Assembly: GCA_029490685.1 (NCBI GenBank)
Contig: CM055957.1
Span: 67,107,916 to 67,171,915 of the forward strand
From: Schizonepeta tenuifolia
Taxonomy: Eukaryota > Streptophyta > Magnoliopsida > Lamiales > Lamiaceae
Direction: 5' to 3'
DNA: 64,000 bases
Part shown: positions 43,844 through 58,328 of the stretch, one piece after another
Position numbering within the stretch: the first letter of the stretch is position 1
How the letters are laid out: each line of letters starts with the position of its first letter
Made by a program: the position numbers and the translations under genes
The notes under the pieces: model-generated
What the model saw: the letters and a program-made list of their open reading frames with translations, nothing else
What the model was told of the DNA's origin: nothing
The model's database searches: none

Positions 43844-44112
43844 AATCCAAAGGAATTATCCACTAACATAAGCAACACTAACTTCAAATAAAAGAAAAAA
43901 CCTACTCCTTGGCACTCGCAACTATCCTTGATCTAACTACCCCTCTATAAAATTTCGAGGACAAAGAAAAACACAAATTTTATAAGACTAAATTCTAAAA
44001 CTTTATTACATCGAAAGAAAACTTTGCACCTTTTTCCTCGGACGATGCGGCGGTGCGATGATGGTCTTAAATTTTTAATACCTCAGAAGCAAGTCTACAG
44101 AATCGCAGACCT

Positions 44113-44124
44113 GCTCTGATACCA
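44113..44124 (-). promoter_or_regulatory. Primer-binding site, unit 1
   Basis: TGGTATCAGAGC, complementary to the 3' end of plant initiator tRNA-Met, five bases inside LTR2. Identical sites lie at 50745-50756 and 57380-57391. The PBS of unit 4 lies just past the window. Confidence 0.92.
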
Positions 44125-44129
44125 CTCTA

Positions 44130-44992
44130 TAACGCCCCAAATTCTCTTAATAAAAATAAACCAAGATACTCCTTTATTTGATAAATAAAATAATCCTCAA
44201 GTCCAGAATAACCAGCGGAAAATAGAAACTAGAAAAATGTCAACAATACTCCTAGAAATAAATATAAACATAACATAAACTCCATGCTCGCATTTATTTA
44301 TTTTCCCTCAATAGACCATCTTCACTCGCCCCGCCGATCATCGCCCAAGTCATTTCCTGAAAGAAAAATTATAAAATTTGGGATGAGTACTTTAGACTCA
44401 GTGGGATGCATTTATCCAAATTATAATTCGCAACAAAAATAAACATGGAGACACTTGCATATAAAATAACATCGTAGCCCGAAGGCCATAACCTTGTAAC
44501 CTCGAATAGCCCGTAGGCTTAACCTCGAATAACCTCGAATAGCCCGTAGGCTTAATCTCGAATAGCCCGTAGACTTAACCTCGTGTACCTCGATTAGCCC
44601 GTAGGCCATGCTGTATATCACATGAATATATATTGTGCAAAACATATAATAAGGATAAATGACAACTGCAACATTAAAAACCCCACCTTAACCTTTCTTG
44701 ACTCGACTGGAAAAAATCTGCAAATTAATTAGTCAAGTCTTGCGCGCCAATCCTAAATGATAATTATGAAATGTCAAAATGCATGCTTTGATAAATGAAA
44801 CCAACAAACAAAATTAATCCACCAACTCAAAAATTCCTTCATTTTCCTACACATACTTTACTTGATGATCAAACAAATATTACAAACAACACAAACTGAC
44901 TCAAATTTAAAACTCGATTATATGCATTACTTACAGTTTATACTACACATAACTATAGCAACATAAATTCTTATTCTTACACCATTAAGCAA

Positions 44993-45049
<57 letters not shown>

Positions 45050-45925
45050 CTACACACATAGGCCCTAAAAAGAAAACATGCAAATTATTTACTATTCTTC
45101 ATATACCTTATACTGTTATAGAGATTAATTAATTAATTATTAATCAACAAAACTTCTGACACAATAAAAAAAACTCGAATTGGCCAACTATGCGTACTAC
45201 TATTATTATATTACATGAAACTATAGAATGATGATTAGAAGAACTATGAGACAAAATATTTGTCGCTTCAAGGAACAGAATAAAAAAAAATAACGTCAAA
45301 GGGTTGAGCAATTTTCTTCCTAGCGTCTAAAACAACAACTAAATTTTATACAGCAAGCAGTGGTGAGTAATTCAACAAGATCAAACCATGAATAACAAAC
45401 AACGACAAATAAAAAAAATAGAGAAGAATAGTGTTACGGTACCTCTATAATATTTTAGAGCTTATATTTGCCGTTCGGAAAAATTTGAGGGTGTGCGACT
45501 CAAAACTAAATAGGTGACCTCTATTTATACAACTAATTAGGGTAGAAAAGGATAACTATGAAATTTAATAAATTTTCTTCCAAGTAAAATAAAATAAAAT
45601 AAAATAAAACAAACATAATTTGAACAAGTCGACCTTCATATTTTTTTTTTCACACTAGAGATAAATATAATAATAATAATCCTAGAAATCTAAATGATTC
45701 ATATAAACCGAGAAAAAAAAATAACTAAATTAATAGTATTAACACAAACTTTTCAAGTAATTATATAATTATAAATGCTTCGGGCAATGTAACATATAAT
45801 AAATGCAACATCATCATGCTCGTGAATTACTTCTAGGCGCGACTTATAAGACTTAAATAATTAATTGCATAAAAAAATTCATAAATTAAACCTTTTAATA
45901 ACACATAATTTTTCGGGGTGTTACA
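44130..45925 (-). repeat. LTR2, shared by units 1 and 2
   Basis: 1,796 bp. It is the 5' LTR of unit 1 (PBS beside it at 44113-44124) and the 3' LTR of unit 2 (PPT at 45926). It shares two changes only with LTR3: GGGATGC near 44404 and ACACTTGCAT near 44455, where LTR1 and LTR4 have GGGGTGC and ACACTCGCAT. Confidence 0.92.
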
Positions 45926-45959
45926 TCCTCCCCTACTAAAAAAAATTTCGTCCTCGAAA

Positions 45960-48632
45960 TTACTTACTTTGATCTAGGAATCCGAGGTACTTAGATCTAA
46001 TGTCCTCTTCTTTCTCTCACGTTGCCTCGTTGCTACCATGTCTACTCCATTGGACTTTAACTAGGGGAATCTCCTTATTCCTAAGCACGTGGACCTTTCT
46101 ATCCAAAATAGAAATAGGATGCTCCTCATAAGACAAATTCTTATCTAACTCTAGCTCAACAAGGTTCACAATGTGGCTCGGGTCATGAATGTATTTCCTC
46201 AAAGATGAAACGTGGAACACGTTATGTATCGATGTCAAACTCGGTGGTAACGCCAAACGATAAGCCAACTCTCCAACTCTATCAAGTATTTCAAAAGGAC
46301 CAATATAACGAGATCGCAATTTGCTGCCCTTGCCTACTTGACAAACTCCCTTCATCGGCGACAATCTCAAAAACACCTTGTCACCCACATCGAAATGGAA
46401 ATCCCTCCTCTTTAAATCAGCATAAGACTTTTGCCGATCTTGAGCTATCTTCAAACGATCACGAATCTTGCTAATCACCCCTACGGTCTCCTCCACTATC
46501 TCGGGGCCTAAAACTCATTTCTCGTCGACTTCATCCCAATGAAGAGGCGACCTACATTTTCTCCCATACAAAGCTTCGTACGGAGCCATACCAAGGGATG
46601 CATGGTAGCTATTGTTATAGGCAAATTCTATCAATGCGAGTTGCCTCTCCCAATTTCCTCCAAAATCCACAGCACATGCTCTCAACAAGTCTTCTAGAGT
46701 CTGAATAGTCCTCTCCGATTGCCGGTCCGTTTGTGGATGATACGCCGTGCTGAAATCTAAGTTAGTACCTAGAGCTTCTTGAAGACTTCTCCAAAATTTC
46801 GAAGTGAATCTCGTGTCACGATCCGACACAATGCTAGCTGGAACACCATGTAGTCTCACAATCTCTTGAATGTAGATTTCAGCTAACCGTTCCATGCTAA
46901 AAGTCATCTTTATTGGTAGAAAGTGAGCAGTCTTGGTAAGTCGGTCGACGATAACCCAAATTGCATGATTACCCTTGACCTTTTTCGGTAAATCCACCAC
47001 AAAATCCATAGTGATCTTTTCCCACTTCCATTCCGGGATATTAAGTGGCTTTACCAAACCCATCAGCTGTTGATGTTCCGCCTTCACCAGTTGACATGTC
47101 ATGCACCTTTCAACATAGTCACCAATGGACTTCTTCATATTTCTCCACCAAAAGATCTTTTTCAAATCTTGGTACATCTTGGTTCCTCCGGGATGGATGG
47201 AGTAAGGCGTGTTGTGGGCTTCCTTCATGATTTTCCTCCTAAACTCCTCATTTTTCGGCACACAAAATCTTCCTTCAAAAGTTAAAGCACCTTCGGCATC
47301 AACAGAGAAACCTTTGATATCGCCTTTCAAAGCCCGCTTCTTTAACTTGCCCAAAAATTCGTCACTCTCTTGTGCCTGCCTAATTTGATCTCGCAAAGTT
47401 GGTTGAACCGTCAGAGCTGATAACACAGATGGTGTGTCCTCCGTAGCTGGCACCACCTTGATCATCAAGTTAGAGAATTCTTGAATCATTAGAGAAGTGT
47501 GAATAGCTGACAATCCTCCTTTTCTGCTAAGAGCATCCGCTACAACATTCGCCTTGCCTGGATGGTAGTGAATCGTACAGTCGTAGTCCTTCACTAGCTC
47601 AAGCCACCTTCTTTGCCTCATATTAAGCTCCTTTTGAGTGAAGAGATACTTCAAGCTCTTGTGATCCGAATAAATCTCACATTTTCCGTTGTAAAGGAAA
47701 TGACGCCAAATCTTTAAGGCGTGCACAACTGCAGCTAACTCCAAATCATGAGTGGGGTAATTCTTCTCGTGCTCCTTCAATTGCCTAGATGCATAAGCCA
47801 CCACCTTGCCATGCTGCATCAAAACACAACCAAGACCTTGTTTCGAAGCATCACAATAAATGACAAATCCTTCAGTGCCTTCCGGAATTGTTAACACAGG
47901 TGCTGTCGTCAACCTCTGCTTTAACTCGTGAAAACTCTTCTCACACTTTTCGTCCTACAAGAATGGAACCTCTTTTCTCGTAAGCTTAGTCATCGGACCC
48001 GCTATCTTTGAAAATCCCTCTATAAAACGTCGATAATATCCGGCGAGACCAAGGAAACTCCGCACCTCACTAGCATTTTTAGGTTGCTTCCAATTGCTGA
48101 CCGCTTCAACCTTTGACGGATCAACCTCGATTCCCTTGGCTGACACTACGTGTCCAAGATACACAACTCGGTCAAGCCAGAACTCACATTTCTTGAATTT
48201 GGCAAATAACTTCTCCTTTTGCAGCGTCTCCAACACCAAGCGTAGATGCTGCTCATGCTGCGCTTTGTCCTTTGAATACACAAGAATGTCATCTATAAAG
48301 ACAATGACAAACTTGTCTAGGTATTGGTGGAAAACTCGGTTCATTAAGGCCATGAACACAGCTGGTGCATTTGTTAACCCGAACGGCATCACAACGAACT
48401 CATAATGTCCGTATCTCGTCCGAAAAGCTGTTTTAGAAATATCTGCCTTCTTGACCTTCAGTTGGTGGTATCCAGATCGAAGATCGATCTTTGAAAACAC
48501 TCCTGCCCCTCTCAGCTGTTCGAATAGATCTTCGATCCTTGGCAGTGGGTATTTGTTCTTGATGGTGAGCTTATTAAGCTCTCGGTAATCAATGCACAAC
48601 CTCATCAACCGGTGCACCCCAAGGCGACACAC
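45960..48632 (-). pseudogene. pol: Unit 2 pol (RT, RNase H, integrase, chromodomain), broken as in unit 1
   Basis: Same domains and same lesions as unit 1, 6,632 bp further on: RT frame jump near 48617, TAG at 47957-47955, TGA at 46517-46515 and TGA at 46019-46017. The three ORF pieces encode proteins identical to those of unit 1. One private change (T at about 47403 for C) is silent. Confidence 0.9.
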
Positions 48633-50475
48633 TCGGACGAATGAAACCTTTATCCAAAAGTTCTTGAATCTGAACTTTCAGCTCCTCTAGTTCCATTGGC
48701 GCCATTCTATACGGTGCCTTAGAAATAGGCGTTGCTCCCGGCTGCAAATCAATTGTGAACTCGACTTGTCGATCAGGAGGAACTTCAGTTACGTCTTCGG
48801 GAAAAACGTCTGGATAGTCTCGAACTATAGGAATGTCCTTCATCTCCAACTCAGGAGGTGTCATGCTCATCACATTCACCAGAAAAGCCTGGCAGTCCTT
48901 CTTCCTCAACATCTTGACAGCTTTCAAGGCAGAAATGATGTGAGGGGTTCTCCTTGTCTTGTTTCCTCGAAAGACGAATTGTTTTTCTCTTGGGCGCTGG
49001 AAAAACACTTCTCGCTCCCGACATTTGATAACTGCATGATTTCGACTAAGCCAATCCATTCCTAGAATGATATCAAAATCCTTCATCTCCATAAGGAAAA
49101 GTTCGGCTTCAAGGGATCTCTCTTCGATTACTACGCTCACTCCTTTGACCAAACGATCTATTTCTACGGTTTCTCCAGATGGAATGCTCACTCTCAGAGG
49201 CTGAACCTCTTCGGTACATCTCATAGCAATTTTATCATAGAATCTTTTGGCAATAAAAGAATGAGAAGCACCGGAATCAAAAAGCACTAGAGCAGGTGAA
49301 TTCAGTACTGATAGGATACCTGACATAGTGTGAGCATCATCATCCGTCTTCTCCTGGTTCATGACAAAGACTCGTGCATTCCCTTTCCGAGCACCATTAT
49401 TGTTGTTGCGCTGGTTCTGCCCACCATTGTTGATGTTGTTGCGCCCATTCTGATTCTGCCCCCCGCTGTTGTTGTTGTTTCGCCATCCAGTATTGTTGTT
49501 ACGGTAGCTTGGCCTTGGTTCAAAATTCAGACAATCCGGAGCAAAATGTCCTTCCTGATGGCATCGGAAACAAACGTTTTCTCCCCATCTACACTGCCCA
49601 AGATGGTAGCGAGAGCATCTCGGACAAAGAGGTTTGATGGGTTCCCCGCTTTGACTGTTTTCTCCGTCAATCCTCTGGCGCTTTTCTGGCTGAAAACTCT
49701 GTCTCTTGTCTCGGTTATCCCAATGCTTCTTCCCACTCGACCCAGATGGTCTAGAAACAGGATCATCTAGCTTCAGGCGAGTGGCAACGGCTTGAGCTCT
49801 ACCCAATAACTCAGAATACGAGGTTAGGTTCAGTGCTGCCAAGTGACTTCCTATCTCATCACGTAAGCCATTTTCAAAGCGCCATGCCTTCTTCTCATCA
49901 GTGTCGACCAAGTGAGGAGCATATCGAGCTAATTGGGTGAACTTTCGCTCGTACTCGAGGATAGTCATATTCCCCTATTCCAAGTTCATCAATTCCTTCT
50001 CTTTCTGCTTGCGGAATGGCTTAGGGAAATATTTTGCCAACAACTTCTCCTTGAATTCTCCCCAGGTGATAGCTCTTAGTTCCTCCGGGGAAAGGACATT
50101 GGCTTCCAGCTGCCACCACTGACCTGCCTCCTCGACTAGCTGAAAGATCGCACAAGTGACCTTCAAATCATCTCTGCAACGCATGTAATCGAATATCCGC
50201 TCCATTTGATAGATCCACTCCTCAGCACCGAGCGGACCTTCATTCCCCTTTAAGACATGAGGTGACATGCTTCTGAATTCTGCCATCACGCCATTTCCCA
50301 TTCCATTTCCTGGTTGGGGGTTTGCTTGTTGTGGTATTACATCTCTCAGAGCTTGAGCGATCATGTGAGCGAGACCGGTAAGATCTGGGTTCCCGTTCGT
50401 TTTGTATTGCGTGGCTTCACTTTCACTTTCCTCTTCCGTATTCGGTTGCTTGCTTCCCCCTATTGTTCTAGCCAT
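48589..50475 (-). pseudogene. gag-pro: Unit 2 gag, protease and start of RT, broken as in unit 1
   Basis: ATG at 50475, amber stop at 49977-49975, and the ~26-bp RT deletion ending the frame at 48589. It differs from the other units by one private missense change (Arg to His in a K-K-H-W-D-N-R context, about 49723), upstream of the zinc knuckle. Like unit 1 it has A at the variable site near 50419. Confidence 0.9.
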
Positions 50476-50744
50476 AATCCAAAGGAATTATCCACTAACA
50501 TAAGCAACACTAACTTCAAATAAAAGAAAAAACCTACTCCTTGGCACTCGCAACTATCCTTGATCTAACTACCCCTCTATAAAATTTCGAGGACAAAGAA
50601 AAACACAAATTTTATAAGACTAAATTCTAAAACTTTATTACATCGAAAGAAAACTTTGCACCTTTTTCCTCGGACGATGCGGCGGTGCGATGATGGTCTT
50701 AAATTTTTAATACCTCAGAAGCAAGTCTACAGAATCGCAGACCT

Positions 50745-50756
50745 GCTCTGATACCA
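50745..50756 (-). promoter_or_regulatory. Primer-binding site, unit 2
   Basis: TGGTATCAGAGC, tRNA-iMet type, five bases inside LTR3. Confidence 0.92.
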
Positions 50757-50761
50757 CTCTA

Positions 50762-51624
50762 TAACGCCCCAAATTCTCTTAATAAAAATAAACCAAGATA
50801 CTCCTTTATTTGATAAATAAAATAATCCTCAAGTCCAGAATAACCAGCGGAAAATAGAAACTAGAAAAATGTCAACAATACTCCTAGAAATAAATATAAA
50901 CATAACATAAACTCCATGCTCGCATTTATTTATTTTCCCTCAATAGACCATCTTCACTCGCCCCGCCGATCATCGCCCAAGTCATTTCCTGAAAGAAAAA
51001 TTATAAAATTTGGGATGAGTACTTTAGACTCAGTGGGATGCATTTATCCAAATTATAATTCGCAACAAAAATAAACATGGAGACACTTGCATATAAAATA
51101 ACATCGTAGCCCGAAGGCCATAACCTTGTAACCTCGAATAGCCCGTAGGCTTAACCTCGAATAACCTCGAATAGCCCGTAGGCTTAATCTCGAATAGCCC
51201 GTAGACTTAACCTCGTGTACCTCGATTAGCCCGTAGGCCATGCTGTATATCACATGAATATATATTGTGCAAAACATATAATAAGGATAAATGACAACTG
51301 CAACATTAAAAACCCCACCTTAACCTTTCTTGACTCGACTGGAAAAAATCTGCAAATTAATTAGTCAAGTCTTGCGCGCCAATCCTAAATGATAATTATG
51401 AAATGTCAAAATGCATGCTTTGATAAATGAAACCAACAAACAAAATTAATCCACCAACTCAAAAATTCCTTCATTTTCCTACACATACTTTACTTGATGA
51501 TCAAACAAATATTACAAACAACACAAACTGACTCAAATTTAAAACTCGATTATATGCATTACTTACAGTTTATACTACACATAACTATAGCAACATAAAT
51601 TCTTATTCTTACACCATTAAGCAA

Positions 51625-51685
<61 letters not shown>

Positions 51686-52561
51686 CTACACACATAGGCC
51701 CTAAAAAGAAAACATGCAAATTATTTACTATTCTTCATATACCTTATACTGTTATAGAGATTAATTAATTAATTATTAATCAACAAAACTTCTGACACAA
51801 TAAAAAAAACTCGAATTGGCCAACTATGCGTACTACTATTATTATATTACATGAAACTATAGAATGATGATTAGAAGAACTATGAGACAAAATATTTGTC
51901 GCTTCAAGGAACAGAATAAAAAAAAATAACGTCAAAGGGTTGAGCAATTTTCTTCCTAGCGTCTAAAACAACAACTAAATTTTATACAGCAAGCAGTGGT
52001 GAGTAATTCAACAAGATCAAACCATGAATAACAAACAACGACAAATAAAAAAAATAGAGAAGAATAGTGTTACGGTACCTCTATAATATTTTAGAGCTTA
52101 TATTTGCCGTTCGGAAAAATTTGAGGGTGTGCGACTCAAAACTAAATAGGTGACCTCTATTTATACAACTAATTAGGGTAGAAAAGGATAACTATGAAAT
52201 TTAATAAATTTTCTTCCAAGTAAAATAAAATAAAATAAAATAAAACAAACATAATTTGAACAAGTCGACCTTCATATTTTTTTTTTCACACTAGAGATAA
52301 ATATAATAATAATAATCCTAGAAATCTAAATGATTCATATAAACCGAGAAAAAAAAATAACTAAATTAATAGTATTAACACAAACTTTTCAAGTAATTAT
52401 ATAATTATAAATGCTTCGGGCAATGTAACATATAATAAATGCAACATCATCATGCTCGTGAATTACTTCTAGGCGCGACTTATAAGACTTAAATAATTAA
52501 TTGCATAAAAAAATTCATAAATTAAACCTTTTAATAACACATAATTTTTCGGGGTGTTACA
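50762..52561 (-). repeat. LTR3, shared by units 2 and 3
   Basis: 1,800 bp; 5' LTR of unit 2 and 3' LTR of unit 3. Same as LTR2 at all sites I compared, except for a (TA)n tract longer by two units. Confidence 0.92.
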
Positions 52562-52595
52562 TCCTCCCCTACTAAAAAAAATTTCGTCCTCGAAA

Positions 52596-55267
52596 TTACT
52601 TACTTTGATCTAGGAATCCGAGGTACTTAGATCTAATGTCCTCTTCTTTCTCTCACGTGCCTCGTTGCTACCATGTCTACTCCATTGGACTTTAACTAGG
52701 GGAATCTCCTTATTCCTAAGCACGTGGACCTTTCTATCCAAAATAGAAATAGGATGCTCCTCATAAGACAAATTCTTATCTAACTCTAGCTCAACAAGGT
52801 TCACAATGTGGCTCGGGTCATGAATGTATTTCCTCAAAGATGAAACGTGGAACACGTTATGTATCGATGTCAAACTCGGTGGTAACGCCAAACGATAAGC
52901 CAACTCTCCAACTCTATCAAGTATTTCAAAAGGACCAATATAACGAGATCGCAATTTGCTGCCCTTGCCTACTTGACAAACTCCCTTCATCGGCGACAAT
53001 CTCAAAAACACCTTGTCACCCACATCGAAATGGAAATCCCTCCTCTTTAAATCAGCATAAGACTTTTGCCGATCTTGAGCTATCTTCAAACGATCACGAA
53101 TCTTGCTAATCACCCCTACGGTCTCCTCCACTATCTCGGGGCCTAAAACTCATTTCTCGTCGACTTCATCCCAATGAAGAGGCGACCTACATTTTCTCCC
53201 ATACAAAGCTTCGTACGGAGCCATACCAAGGGATGCATGGTAGCTATTGTTATAGGCAAATTCTATCAATGCGAGTTGCCTCTCCCAATTTCCTCCAAAA
53301 TCCACAGCACATGCTCTCAACAAGTCTTCTAGAGTCTGAATAGTCCTCTCCGATTGCCGGTCCGTTTGTGGATGATACGCCGTGCTGAAATCTAAGTTAG
53401 TACCTAGAGCTTCTTGAAGACTTCTCCAAAATTTCGAAGTGAATCTCGTGTCACGATCCGACACAATGCTAGCTGGAACACCATGTAGTCTCACAATCTC
53501 TTGAATGTAGATTTCAGCTAACCGTTCCATGCTAAAAGTCATCTTTATTGGTAGAAAGTGAGCAGTCTTGGTAAGTCGGTCGACGATAACCCAAATTGCA
53601 TGATTACCCTTGACCTTTTTCGGTAAATCCACCACAAAATCCATAGTGATCTTTTCCCACTTCCATTCCGGGATATTAAGTGGCTTTACCAAACCCATCA
53701 GCTGTTGATGTTCCGCCTTCACCAGTTGACATGTCATGCACCTTTCAACATAGTCACCAATGGACTTCTTCATATTTCTCCACCAAAAGATCTTTTTCAA
53801 ATCTTGGTACATCTTGGTTCCTCCGGGATGGATGGAGTAAGGCGTGTTGTGGGCTTCCTTCATGATTTTCCTCCTAAACTCCTCATTTTTCGGCACACAA
53901 AATCTTCCTTCAAAAGTTAAAGCACCTTCGGCATCAACAGAGAAACCTTTGATATCGCCTTTCAAAGCCCGCTTCTTTAACTTGCCCAAAAATTCGTCAC
54001 TCTCTTGTGCCTGCCTAATTTGATCTCGCAAAGTTGGCTGAACCGTCAGAGCTGATAACACAGATGGTGTGTCCTCCGTAGCTGGCACCACCTTGATCAT
54101 CAAGTTAGAGAATTCTTGAATCATTAGAGAAGTGTGAATAGCTGACAATCCTCCTTTTCTGCTAAGAGCATCCGCTACAACATTCGCCTTGCCTGGATGG
54201 TAGTGAATCGTACAGTCGTAGTCCTTCACTAGCTCAAGCCACCTTCTTTGCCTCATATTAAGCTCCTTTTGAGTGAAGAGATACTTCAAGCTCTTGTGAT
54301 CCGAATAAATCTCACATTTTCCGTTGTAAAGGAAATGACGCCAAATCTTTAAGGCGTGCACAACTGCAGCTAACTCCAAATCATGAGTGGGGTAATTCTT
54401 CTCGTGCTCCTTCAATTGCCTAGATGCATAAGCCACCACCTTGCCATGCTGCATCAAAACACAACCAAGACCTTGTTTCGAAGCATCACAATAAATGACA
54501 AATCCTTCAGTGCCTTCCGGAATTGTTAACACAGGTGCTGTCGTCAACCTCTGCTTTAACTCGTGAAAACTCTTCTCACACTTTTCGTCCTACAAGAATG
54601 GAACCTCTTTTCTCGTAAGCTTAGTCATCGGACCCGCTATCTTTGAAAATCCCTCTATAAAACGTCGATAATATCCGGCGAGACCAAGGAAACTCCGCAC
54701 CTCACTAGCATTTTTAGGTTGCTTCCAATTGCTGACCGCTTCAACCTTTGACGGATCAACCTCGATTCCCTTGGCTGACACTACGTGTCCAAGATACACA
54801 ACTCGGTCAAGCCAGAACTCACATTTCTTGAATTTGGCAAATAACTTCTCCTTTTGCAGCGTCTCCAACACCAAGCGTAGATGCTGCTCATGCTGCGCTT
54901 TGTCCTTTGAATACACAAGAATGTCATCTATAAAGACAATGACAAACTTGTCTAGGTATTGGTGGAAAACTCGGTTCATTAAGGCCATGAACACAGCTGG
55001 TGCATTTGTTAACCCGAACGGCATCACAACGAACTCATAATGTCCGTATCTCGTCCGAAAAGCTGTTTTAGAAATATCTGCCTTCTTGACCTTCAGTTGG
55101 TGGTATCCAGATCGAAGATCGATCTTTGAAAACACTCCTGCCCCTCTCAGCTGTTCGAATAGATCTTCGATCCTTGGCAGTGGGTATTTGTTCTTGATGG
55201 TGAGCTTATTAAGCTCTCGGTAATCAATGCACAACCTCATCAACCGGTGCACCCCAAGGCGACACAC
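52596..55267 (-). pseudogene. pol: Unit 3 pol, broken as in unit 1 plus a private 1-base deletion
   Basis: Shares the RT frame jump (near 55252), TAG at 54592-54590 and TGA at 53152-53150. It alone lacks one T near 52658 (CACGTGCC for CACGTTGCC). This shifts the frame just before the chromodomain stop and leads to a different short tail ending at 52610. The last integrase/chromodomain piece is therefore 173 instead of 159 codons, with a foreign C-terminus. It does not repair the gene. Confidence 0.9.
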
Positions 55268-57110
55268 TCGGACGAATGAAACCTTTATCCAAAAGTTCTT
55301 GAATCTGAACTTTCAGCTCCTCTAGTTCCATTGGCGCCATTCTATACGGTGCCTTAGAAATAGGCGTTGCTCCCGGCTGCAAATCAATTGTGAACTCGAC
55401 TTGTCGATCAGGAGGAACTTCAGTTACGTCTTCGGGAAAAACGTCTGGATAGTCTCGAACTATAGGAATGTCCTTCATCTCCAACTCAGGAGGTGTCATG
55501 CTCATCACATTCACCAGAAAAGCCTGGCAGTCCTTCTTCCTCAACATCTTGACAGCTTTCAAGGCAGAAATGATGTGAGGGGTTCTCCTTGTCTTGTTTC
55601 CTCGAAAGACGAATTGTTTTTCTCTTGGGCGCTGGAAAAACACTTCTCGCTCCCGACATTTGATAACTGCATGATTTCGACTAAGCCAATCCATTCCTAG
55701 AATGATATCAAAATCCTTCATCTCCATAAGGAAAAGTTCGGCTTCAAGGGATCTCTCTTCGATTACTACGCTCACTCCTTTGACCAAACGATCTATTTCT
55801 ACGGTTTCTCCAGATGGAATGCTCACTCTCAGAGGCTGAACCTCTTCGGTACATCTCATAGCAATTTTATCATAGAATCTTTTGGCAATAAAAGAATGAG
55901 AAGCACCGGAATCAAAAAGCACTAGAGCAGGTGAATTCAGTACTGATAGGATACCTGACATAGTGTGAGCATCATCATCCGTCTTCTCCTGGTTCATGAC
56001 AAAGACTCGTGCATTCCCTTTCCGAGCACCATTATTGTTGTTGCGCTGGTTCTGCCCACCATTGTTGATGTTGTTGCGCCCATTCTGATTCTGCCCCCCG
56101 CTGTTGTTGTTGTTTCGCCATCCAGTATTGTTGTTACGGTAGCTTGGCCTTGGTTCAAAATTCAGACAATCCGGAGCAAAATGTCCTTCCTGATGGCATC
56201 GGAAACAAACGTTTTCTCCCCATCTACACTGCCCAAGATGGTAGCGAGAGCATCTCGGACAAAGAGGTTTGATGGGTTCCCCGCTTTGACTGTTTTCTCC
56301 GTCAATCCTCTGGCGCTTTTCTGGCTGAAAACTCTGTCTCTTGTCTCGGTTATCCCAACGCTTCTTCCCACTCGACCCAGATGGTCTAGAAACAGGATCA
56401 TCTAGCTTCAGGCGAGTGGCAACGGCTTGAGCTCTACCCAATAACTCAGAATACGAGGTTAGGTTCAGTGCTGCCAAGTGACTTCCTATCTCATCACGTA
56501 AGCCATTTTCAAAGCGCCATGCCTTCTTCTCATCAGTGTCGACCAAGTGAGGAGCATATCGAGCTAATTGGGTGAACTTTCGCTCGTACTCGAGGATAGT
56601 CATATTCCCCTATTCCAAGTTCATCAATTCCTTCTCTTTCTGCTTGCGGAATGGCTTAGGGAAATATTTTGCCAACAACTTCTCCTTGAATTCTCCCCAG
56701 GTGATAGCTCTTAGTTCCTCCGGGGAAAGGACATTGGCTTCCAGCTGCCACCACTGACCTGCCTCCTCGACTAGCTGAAAGATCGCACAAGTGACCTTCA
56801 AATCATCTCTGCAACGCATGTAATCGAATATCCGCTCCATTTGATAGATCCACTCCTCAGCACCGAGCGGACCTTCATTCCCCTTTAAGACATGAGGTGA
56901 CATGCTTCTGAATTCTGCCATCACGCCATTTCCCATTCCATTTCCTGGTTGGGGGTTTGCTTGTTGTGGTATTACATCTCTCAGAGCTTGAGCGATCATG
57001 TGAGCGAGACCGGTAAGATCTGGGTTCCCGTTCGTTTTGTATTGCGTGGCTTCGCTTTCACTTTCCTCTTCCGTATTCGGTTGCTTGCTTCCCCCTATTG
57101 TTCTAGCCAT
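55224..57110 (-). pseudogene. gag-pro: Unit 3 gag, protease and start of RT, broken as in unit 1
   Basis: ATG at 57110, amber stop at 56612-56610, and the RT deletion ending the frame at 55224. The protein pieces equal those of unit 1. It has G at 57054, a silent site shared only with unit 4. Confidence 0.9.
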
Positions 57111-57379
57111 AATCCAAAGGAATTATCCACTAACATAAGCAACACTAACTTCAAATAAAAGAAAAAACCTACTCCTTGGCACTCGCAACTATCCTTGATC
57201 TAACTACCCCTCTATAAAATTTCGAGGACAAAGAAAAACACAAATTTTATAAGACTAAATTCTAAAACTTTATTACATCGAAAGAAAACTTTGCACCTTT
57301 TTCCTCGGACGATGCGGCGGTGCGATGATGGTCTTAAATTTTTAATACCTCAGAAGCAAGTCTACAGAATCGCAGACCT

Positions 57380-57391
57380 GCTCTGATACCA
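57380..57391 (-). promoter_or_regulatory. Primer-binding site, unit 3
   Basis: TGGTATCAGAGC, tRNA-iMet type, five bases inside LTR4. Confidence 0.92.
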
Positions 57392-57396
57392 CTCTA

Positions 57397-58259
57397 TAAC
57401 GCCCCAAATTCTCTTAATAAAAATAAACCAAGATACTCCTTTATTTGATAAATAAAATAATCCTCAAGTCCAGAATAACCAGCGGAAAATAGAAACTAGA
57501 AAAATGTCAACAATACTCCTAGAAATAAATATAAACATAACATAAACTCCATGCTCGCATTTATTTATTTTCCCTCAATAGACCATCTTCACTCGCCCCG
57601 CCGATCATCGCCCAAGTCATTTCCTGAAAGAAAAATTATAAAATTTGGGATGAGTACTTTAGACTCAGTGGGGTGCATTTATCCAAATTATAATTCGCAA
57701 CAAAAATAAACATGGAGACACTCGCATATAAAATAACATCGTAGCCCGAAGGCCATAACCTTGTAACCTCGAATAGCCCGTAGGCTTAACCTCGAATAAC
57801 CTCGAATAGCCCGTAGGCTTAATCTCGAATAGCCCGTAGACTTAACCTCGTGTACCTCGATTAGCCCGTAGGCCATGCTGTATATCACATGAATATATAT
57901 TGTGCAAAACATATAATAAGGATAAATGACAACTGCAACATTAAAAACCCCACCTTAACCTTTCTTGACTCGACTGGAAAAAATCTGCAAATTAATTAGT
58001 CAAGTCTTGCGCGCCAATCCTAAATGATAATTATGAAATGTCAAAATGCATGCTTTGATAAATGAAACCAACAAACAAAATTAATCCACCAACTCAAAAA
58101 TTCCTTCATTTTCCTACACATACTTTACTTGATGATCAAACAAATATTACAAACAACACAAACTGACTCAAATTTAAAACTCGATTATATGCATTACTTA
58201 CAGTTTATACTACACATAACTATAGCAACATAAATTCTTATTCTTACACCATTAAGCAA

Positions 58260-58328
<69 letters not shown>

